From a virus: a DNA stretch of 33,696 nt. The notes under the pieces are model-generated. The model had not been told where the DNA came from. It ran no database searches and saw only the letters and a list, made by a program, of their open reading frames with translations. A program made the position numbers and the translations under genes. Positions 29,345-33,696 of this stretch are shown here, one piece after another. Within the stretch, counting starts at the first letter, position 1, and every line of letters begins with the position of its first letter. The stretch is taken from positions 1-33,696 of the IMG/VR virus record IMGVR_UViG_3300042542_003017; one strand, written 5' to 3'.

Positions 29345-29574
29345 ACCTCTCCGATGTCTACATCAACATGGACGAGGCTCGGCGCCTCTCGGGTTTTTCC
29401 AGCCGCTCGATCCGCGACTACATCAAGCGCGGTGAATTTGCGGCAAGCCTCCCACGCGGCCGGTGCGGTGGTTGGCACATCGTCCGTCAGTCGTTTTTGG
29501 ATTGGTGGGGTTATCGGAACGCCTCCACCGCGAATCGCACGACAGTCCCAACACGGAAACGGAGGGCCGCGTAA
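29341..29574 (+). CDS. Excisionase-like MerR/HTH_17 protein
   Basis: The 77-residue product begins MNLSDVYINMDEARRLSGFS and continues SRSIRDYIKRGEFAASLPRG, with a winged-helix pattern typical of the excisionase/HTH_17 family (helix-turn-helix at 10-30 and a wing ending at GGWHIVRQSFLDWW). It may direct excision or early gene control. It overlaps the upstream gene by ATGA and ends in TAATG with the next. Confidence 0.75.
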   Translation: MNLSDVYINMDEARRLSGFSSRSIRDYIKRGEFAASLPRGRCGGWHIVRQSFLDWWGYRNASTANRTTVPTRKRRAA

Positions 29575-29681
29575 TGGACTACGACACGACGCTCCGCTGT
29601 ATCGGTTACGCAATCGACTTTCTCCAAGTCATCACCCTGCCGCTCCTGTTGGCGGCGCTTACATGGAGGCTCGCCCGATGA
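29574..29681 (+). CDS. Very small single-membrane-span protein
   Basis: This 35-residue frame (MDYDTTLRCIGYAIDFLQVI then TLPLLLAALTWRLAR) is mostly one hydrophobic helix. It overlaps the preceding stop and the following ATG, which is the main support. The role is unknown; small membrane proteins in early operons sometimes affect superinfection. Confidence 0.55.
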   Translation: MDYDTTLRCIGYAIDFLQVITLPLLLAALTWRLAR

Positions 29682-29827
29682 AAAAGCGACTCTGGCACTG
29701 CGAGGGCTTGAATTTCCTCAGGCACAGGGTGGGGGAGTATTTCTGGGCGTTCTCGGCCTTCGAGGCTCGGGAGCGTTTCGCTCAACAATTCGGCGGCGTC
29801 CCGAGCCGCGTGGAGGTGGTGCGATGA
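29678..29827 (+). CDS. Small basic protein of unknown function
   Basis: The 49-residue product (MKKRLWHCEGLNFLRHRVGE...) is basic and aromatic, with the pattern W-H-C near the start and REVF-like helices. Its ends overlap both neighbours by ATGA. I do not recognise the family. Confidence 0.6.
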   Translation: MKKRLWHCEGLNFLRHRVGEYFWAFSAFEARERFAQQFGGVPSRVEVVR

Positions 29828-30018
29828 GCGGCTGGAACCCCGCAGCGGTTGAGATGCCAGACGAGGACATCGAGGTCATCATCCACACGGCAGACGACGA
29901 AGTGGCGACCGGCTTTTTAGATGCAGGCGTCTGGCGGTTCACGAATGCGGCCCGCGTTTTGGTGCCGGTCTTGAATTGGCAACACCTCCCAGAACCTCCC
30001 GAGGAGGGCGCGAAATGA
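29824..30018 (+). CDS. DUF551-like protein
   Basis: The 64-residue product follows the DUF551 plan: an N-terminal W with a PDED loop, IEVIIHTADDEVATGFLDAG, then W-R-F, and the end VPVLNWQHLPEPPEEGAK, in which the W-x-x-LPEPP tail is the family's hallmark. The function is not known. It is embedded in the early operon with ATGA overlaps. Confidence 0.75.
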   Translation: MSGWNPAAVEMPDEDIEVIIHTADDEVATGFLDAGVWRFTNAARVLVPVLNWQHLPEPPEEGAK

Positions 30019-30185
30019 GCGCGTGGGAAGCCGTTCTTCTCTCCTCGATCGCCTTCGGGTCCATGTGGGCCTGCTACGCGATTGGCTGGCGTGACGGGCG
30101 CATGACGGAGCGCCGCCGCCAGGAGCGCTACTACCGGCGCGAGGAGTTCAACCGCGATTGGGACAACCACGACGACTTCGACTGA
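30015..30185 (+). CDS. Small membrane protein with basic tail
   Basis: The 56-residue product has one membrane segment near the N-terminus (AVLLSSIAFGSMWACYAIGW) followed by a strongly charged tail with many Arg (MTERRRQERYYRREEFNRDW) and an acidic end. It could be an early membrane protein. The start overlaps the previous stop by ATGA. Confidence 0.6.
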   Translation: MSAWEAVLLSSIAFGSMWACYAIGWRDGRMTERRRQERYYRREEFNRDWDNHDDFD

Positions 30186-30278
30186 TTTTGCCTCGCTAGG
30201 TCTCAAGGAGACCGCAGGGGCCAAGGGGGGCTGCGCATCCCAAAAAACGCGGATTAACAAACAACAAACCAGAGTGAT

Positions 30279-31016
30279 ATGAAACTAACAAAAAAAGGCG
30301 GCGGGGCCTTCAACCCGCATGAAGAGGGAACCTTTCGCGCTGTGTGCGTCGATGTGACCCCATTAGTCAAGCAGACCAGCAAATTCGGCGAGAGCGAAGT
30401 TTTTCGCCTTGTCTATGAGACCGACGCTCCGGCGCGGGAGGATGGCAGCCGCCAGTGCGTGTGGAGCCGGGGGTTTACACCGAGCCTTAACGAGAAAGCG
30501 AACTTCCGCAAATTCATCCGCCAATGGTTTGGGCGTGACCTGACCGCAGCGGAGGAAGCCGAGTTCGACACCGAGGCGCTCCTCGGGAAGCCTGCGCAGG
30601 TCGTCATCACCCATGACCACGCCGACAACGGCAACACCTACGCAAACATTATTGCCTGCACTCCCTACAAAGGGAACGAACCACTCAAGCCCTCAGGCAA
30701 GTTTACCCGCAAGAAGGACAAGGAGACGAATGGCGAGGAGGCCAGCTACCGTGGGGCGGCCAAACCAACCGAGCCGGTGCGTGAAGCCGAGGCGGTTGAT
30801 ACTACCCAAGCCGGTGATGATTGGGCGACCGTGAAGGTGCATGTCGGCAAACACTCCGGGCTGGAAGTCCGCGACCTCGATCCCGAGGCGATCGAGAAGT
30901 TGAACAAGAACTGGGTGCCGAATGCTGGCAACACAGCGGCAGATCAACGCCTTGCCAAGGCTCTTAAGCGGGCGCAAGAGGAACTTGTCGCCGCTGGGGC
31001 AGGGGAGGAATTCTAA
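30279..31016 (+). CDS. Phage ssDNA-binding-like protein
   Basis: The 245-residue protein matches a common phage family in replication/recombination modules: GTFRAVCVDVTPLVKQTSKF, a beta-rich core, FTPSLNEKANFRKFIRQWFG, the GRDLTAAEEAEFDTEALLGK segment and YANIIACTPYKG. The C-terminal 100 residues are low-complexity and acidic at the end, as in single-stranded DNA-binding proteins. It probably coats DNA for the helicase and primase encoded next. The 93-base gap before it carries a GGTCTC-AAG-GAGACC hairpin (about 30199-30213) and an A-rich SD-less leader. Confidence 0.75.
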   Translation: MKLTKKGGGAFNPHEEGTFRAVCVDVTPLVKQTSKFGESEVFRLVYETDAPAREDGSRQCVWSRGFTPSLNEKANFRKFIRQWFGRDLTAAEEAEFDTEALLGKPAQVVITHDHADNGNTYANIIACTPYKGNEPLKPSGKFTRKKDKETNGEEASYRGAAKPTEPVREAEAVDTTQAGDDWATVKVHVGKHSGLEVRDLDPEAIEKLNKNWVPNAGNTAADQRLAKALKRAQEELVAAGAGEEF

Positions 31017-31018
31017 CC

Positions 31019-31762
31019 ATGAGCGACACGCTCGAAATTGTTGTCTCGGGCAGTCTTCCCTGCCCGCAGATCGAGCTGTCGCCTGCGGCCTTCAACGCCA
31101 GAACGATGGCGTTGGAGGCGAGCGGGCGCATCAAGGCGATTGCTTCGGTGGCGGATCTCGACGCGGCGGCCGGCGCGCTGACGAAACTCAAATCCCTCAC
31201 CCGCTCGGTGGAGGACAGCCGAAAGGAGGTGAAAGCCCCGGTCCTCGAGGTCGGCAAACGCATCGATGCCACGGCGAAGGATTACCTCGCCCCGCTCGAG
31301 GTGGAGGCCAAGCGGCTCTCGGTGATTGTGGGGGCTTTTCAAGAAGCCGCCCGCCGAAAAGCCGAGAAGGACCGCGAGGAAGCCGCTCGGGTGCAGGCCG
31401 AGGCTTTGGCGGAGTTAAACGCCAAGCAGGCGGAAGCTCTTGCGAATGGTGACGAGGCGGCAGCCGATGCCGCCCGTGCCGAGGCGGCGGACAAGATCGC
31501 GGCGAGCCAGTTGGCCGTGATCGATGCCGAGGGGCCGAAGCCCCAGGGAATCGTGACCCGCACCTCGTGGAAATTCGAGGTGGTGGACATCACCGCCCTC
31601 CATGCCGCACGCCCCGAACTCTGCATCATCGAGCCGAACAACGCCGCCATTCGCGCCGTGGTGAAAACAGGCGCACAAATCCCCGGCCTGCGCGTCTGGC
31701 AAGAAGCCGGAGCCATCGTGCGCGGGACAACCCAAATCAAGCCGGAGGAATACGATTACTGA
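31019..31762 (+). CDS. Coiled-coil protein of replication/recombination modules
   Basis: The 247-residue product has a long charged coiled coil (about residues 55-165, with EAARRKAEKDREEAARVQAE) and a C-terminal domain with TRTSWKFEVVDITALHAARP and IPGLRVWQEAGAIVRG. I recognise this two-part plan from unnamed phage proteins beside ssDNA-binding and recombinase genes, but know no defined activity. It lies between the ssDNA-binding-like protein and the helicase. Confidence 0.7.
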   Translation: MSDTLEIVVSGSLPCPQIELSPAAFNARTMALEASGRIKAIASVADLDAAAGALTKLKSLTRSVEDSRKEVKAPVLEVGKRIDATAKDYLAPLEVEAKRLSVIVGAFQEAARRKAEKDREEAARVQAEALAELNAKQAEALANGDEAAADAARAEAADKIAASQLAVIDAEGPKPQGIVTRTSWKFEVVDITALHAARPELCIIEPNNAAIRAVVKTGAQIPGLRVWQEAGAIVRGTTQIKPEEYDY

Positions 31763-32178
31763 TGCCATCCCTCGCTGAAATCATGGCGGCCAAGGCCGCA
31801 AAGAAGGCTTATGCGTCTGCCGCCGAAATAACCGGCCTCAAGATTACCCCTGAGAGTGAGCGGGCCGCATTGGCGGCGAGCATCAAGCAATCCATGGATG
31901 CCTGCGCCCCAAAAGCCCAACCCCCGGCTCCGAGAGAGTTGGGGGCGATCACCCCAGGCGAACGGATTCCCATGTCACATCCAGACCAGGGGGCGCCGGA
32001 TGCGGAGTGGGAGTGGTTCGACTCGATGCACTCCTTCGAGAGCGACCTCGGGATCGTGATCGATCCGAACGGGGAGCAGGCGTGGATCGCAGTGAAAGCC
32101 TTCAAGACCAAGCCGCCGATCCTTCTCCACCGCCTCCCACTCTTCAACCGCAAACGCATCGAGTTGGATCCGTTTTAA
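31762..32178 (+). CDS. Hypothetical protein before the helicase
   Basis: The 138-residue product (MPSLAEIMAAKAAKKAYASA...) has an Ala/Lys-rich helical start and a Trp-rich acidic middle (EWEWFDSMHSFESDLG). The second half is beta-like (WIAVKAFKTKPPILLHRLPL). I do not recognise the family. It overlaps the previous stop (TGATG). Confidence 0.65.
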   Translation: MPSLAEIMAAKAAKKAYASAAEITGLKITPESERAALAASIKQSMDACAPKAQPPAPRELGAITPGERIPMSHPDQGAPDAEWEWFDSMHSFESDLGIVIDPNGEQAWIAVKAFKTKPPILLHRLPLFNRKRIELDPF

Positions 32179-32181
32179 GTG

Positions 32182-32324
32182 ATGATGCCCCTGAACCCTA
32201 CCGCATCGCGGGCGAACTCTGCGCAGCCTACCGAATGGGCTATCTCACCGGCGGCGACGACCCCGAGGCGCGTTTCCTCGCCAAGGCCATCCAGCTTTTC
32301 CGTGGGCGGGTCGCCGAATACTGA
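32182..32324 (+). pseudogene. Possible small gene with frame break at its start
   Basis: From about 32187 the frame encodes PEPYRIAGELCAAYRMGYLT then GGDDPEARFLAKAIQLFRGR, which looks like a genuine small protein. No start codon lies in that frame close upstream, but GTGATGATG in the next frame precedes a CCCC run. A single missing base in that run would join ATGATG to the good frame. It may be a damaged gene, an indel in the sequence, or a protein starting at the internal ATG (32235). The overlapping reading in the helicase frame is low-quality Ser/Pro/Thr-rich sequence. Confidence 0.4.
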
Positions 32325-33630
32325 CCCGATCCGGCTTTCGCCAGGGCAATCCGCTGCCGTGGACCTCATCCAATCGGGGGCGAATGTCTTTCTCTCCGGT
32401 ATGGCAGGGACGGGGAAATCCACCGCACTCTTGCAATACATCGGGCAGGCATTTTGCCGGGTGGATGTCTGTGCCACCACGGGGATCGCGGCCCTCAACC
32501 TCCAAGATCAATTTCGCAAGAATGCCGGCGTGGGGATCGCAGCGCATACGATCTACCGCTGGGCAGGCATGGCGCTGGGGCCTGCGCCAGGCCAACGGTT
32601 CGAGGACTATCTGGCTTTCCTCCAAAAGAAGCCGGTGCCATTTTCCCGCCATTCGGCGTTTGCCCGAGTGAAGGCAGCCGAGTGCCTTGTCATTGATGAG
32701 ATTTCCATGCTGCCGGGGCGGATTATCGACTACCTCGATTTCCACTGCCGCACGATCCGCAAGAGCGATCGGCCCTTTGGCGGCATCCAACTCGTGGCCG
32801 TGGGGGATTTCCTCCAACTCCCGCCCGTGGCGAAGGATGGGCGATACGATTGGGCTTTTGCCTCCGAGGCGTGGCGCGTGGCGGGATTCCGCAATGCCTA
32901 CCTCACAACGATTCACCGTCAGAAGGAACCCCTCTTCACCGAGGCGCTGAACAACTTCCGCGAGGGGCGCATCTCCAAAGCCGTGGCGGACACTCTCACT
33001 CAGCGGGTCAAGATGTTCGTGGATCGCCGCGTCGTCCGGCTCATGACGCACAACGCCCAAGTGGACAAGTGGAACACCTACCAAATCGGCGAGATCGAAT
33101 CTCCCGAGGTGAGCTACGAGGCGGAATTTACCGGAGCCGAGCACGAGGCGGATTTTCTCGCCAAGAACTCGATCACCCCGAGCCGACTCACGATCAAACG
33201 GGGGGCGCGTGTGATGGCGACCTGCAACATGGAAGTGCCGGACGAGGAAGACAAAGACAAGAAACACACGGTGGTCAACGGCCTCTGCGGCACCGTGCAG
33301 GACATGGAGCCGGACTCGGTTTGGGTGGCCTTTGACAATGGCGAGACGGTCAACATCCCCAAGCGGTCATCTCAATTCGACCCGCAACGCGAGGACTCGG
33401 CGACCATGACACAAATCCCGCTCCGCCCGGCCTACGCCCTCACGATCCACAAATCCCAAGGTCTCACGCTCGACCGCGCCCACATCGACATCCGGGCCGC
33501 CCGTGAGCCGGGGCAGGCGTATGTGGCCCTCTCCCGCCTGCGGTCTCTCTCTGGCCTTTACCTCAAAGATTGGATCAAGGGCGTCCATGTCTCCGAGGCG
33601 GCGATCAATTTTTACAAGAATCTCAAATGA
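32302..33630 (+). CDS. PIF1-type DNA helicase
   Basis: The superfamily 1B helicase probably unwinds DNA 5' to 3' for replication or recombination. With the GTG start used here it has 442 residues: Walker A GMAGTGKST (33-41), the PIF1-type motif VIDEISM (D132, E133), GDFLQLPPV, a THNAQVD segment, ALTIHKSQGLTL and a final AYVALSRLRSLSGLYL. The open frame extends upstream to 32179, but those 41 codons overlap a better small frame and read poorly, so the GTG is preferred. It is coupled to the next gene across the circular join. Confidence 0.9.
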   Translation: MGGSPNTDPIRLSPGQSAAVDLIQSGANVFLSGMAGTGKSTALLQYIGQAFCRVDVCATTGIAALNLQDQFRKNAGVGIAAHTIYRWAGMALGPAPGQRFEDYLAFLQKKPVPFSRHSAFARVKAAECLVIDEISMLPGRIIDYLDFHCRTIRKSDRPFGGIQLVAVGDFLQLPPVAKDGRYDWAFASEAWRVAGFRNAYLTTIHRQKEPLFTEALNNFREGRISKAVADTLTQRVKMFVDRRVVRLMTHNAQVDKWNTYQIGEIESPEVSYEAEFTGAEHEADFLAKNSITPSRLTIKRGARVMATCNMEVPDEEDKDKKHTVVNGLCGTVQDMEPDSVWVAFDNGETVNIPKRSSQFDPQREDSATMTQIPLRPAYALTIHKSQGLTLDRAHIDIRAAREPGQAYVALSRLRSLSGLYLKDWIKGVHVSEAAINFYKNLK

Positions 33631-33696
33631 CAACACAACTCGACCTTTTTGGAACCCTCCCGAACGAACGCCTGCATCGCTATTGGCGCCGGCGTC
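33570..33696. repeat. Terminal direct repeat, right copy (circular overlap)
   Basis: Identical to bases 1-127. Removing one copy gives the 33,569-bp circle. Confidence 0.95.
33627..33696 (+). CDS. 5' fragment of the small gene at 58-321 (second copy of the overlap)
   Basis: The first 23 codons of the small gene that is complete near the left end. It is cut by the window edge only because of the circular overlap and is not a separate gene. Confidence 0.9.
   Translation, partial: MTTQLDLFGTLPNERLHRYWRRR

Noticed and set aside
1-33696. CRISPR array, transposon or rRNA genes
   Set aside because: No evenly spaced repeat-spacer pattern, transposase or rRNA sequence was seen on either strand.

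Overview
The window is one complete, probably temperate, tailed-phage genome with a siphovirus gene set, written out linearly. Its first 127 bases recur exactly as its last 127, so the molecule closes into a circle of 33,569 bp; the overlap cuts through a PIF1-type helicase gene. Every gene but one lies on the + strand, mostly in tightly packed operons with ATGA start/stop overlaps. The host is not stated. The DNA is GC-rich, ribosome-binding sites of the GGAGG type are nearly absent, the integrase box II reads NALRHSF, and the primase starts with a BT4734-like domain. Together these point to a Gram-negative host, perhaps Verrucomicrobiota or a relative; that is inference. The attachment core matches the 3' half of a tRNA-Leu(UAA), which could identify the host.

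Layout, starting at the lysogeny region and going round the circle: attP with arm repeats and tyrosine integrase (27.4-28.7 kb); a divergent switch of two small regulators sharing four GGTGCAC-type sites (28.7-29.3 kb); an early operon of small genes, an excisionase-like HTH protein, an ssDNA-binding-like protein, a coiled-coil protein and the PIF1 helicase (29.3-33.6 kb); then, across the join, a P4/D5-type primase-helicase, a RusA-like resolvase whose reading frame looks scrambled, an HTH protein and a zinc-ribbon protein (0.1-4.9 kb). Packaging follows (small and large terminase, 5.0-7.05 kb). It is interrupted by an accessory island of five small genes with its own sigma70-like promoter (7.05-8.85 kb). 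Then come a connector, a lambda-type portal, a ClpP-type protease with a scaffold-like tail, the major capsid protein, neck proteins and tail tube (8.85-14.4 kb). Tail assembly chaperones with a likely -1 frameshift, a 780-residue tape measure, tail-tip proteins and a modular set of fibres occupy 14.5-26.1 kb. A lysis cassette (i-spanin-like, holin, lipoprotein spanin, amidase) closes at 27.4 kb.

The most unusual signal is an expression grammar in the late region. The octamer TTTGACAC occurs eight times, always on the + strand at a gene junction between 8.8 and 26.4 kb. In five cases it lies 12-19 nt before a start codon, and in four of these an inverted repeat places the start codon (GTG or ATG) in the 3' arm of a hairpin. 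In the other three it is followed by an unstructured C/A-rich leader of 50-52 nt and then the major capsid protein, the tail tube or a fibre, genes expected to be strongly expressed; each of these cassettes ends with a strong hairpin. No -10 box follows the octamer, so it may be an RNA-level or phage-specific control element.

All product names come from reading the translated sequence by eye and from gene order; no database search was possible.
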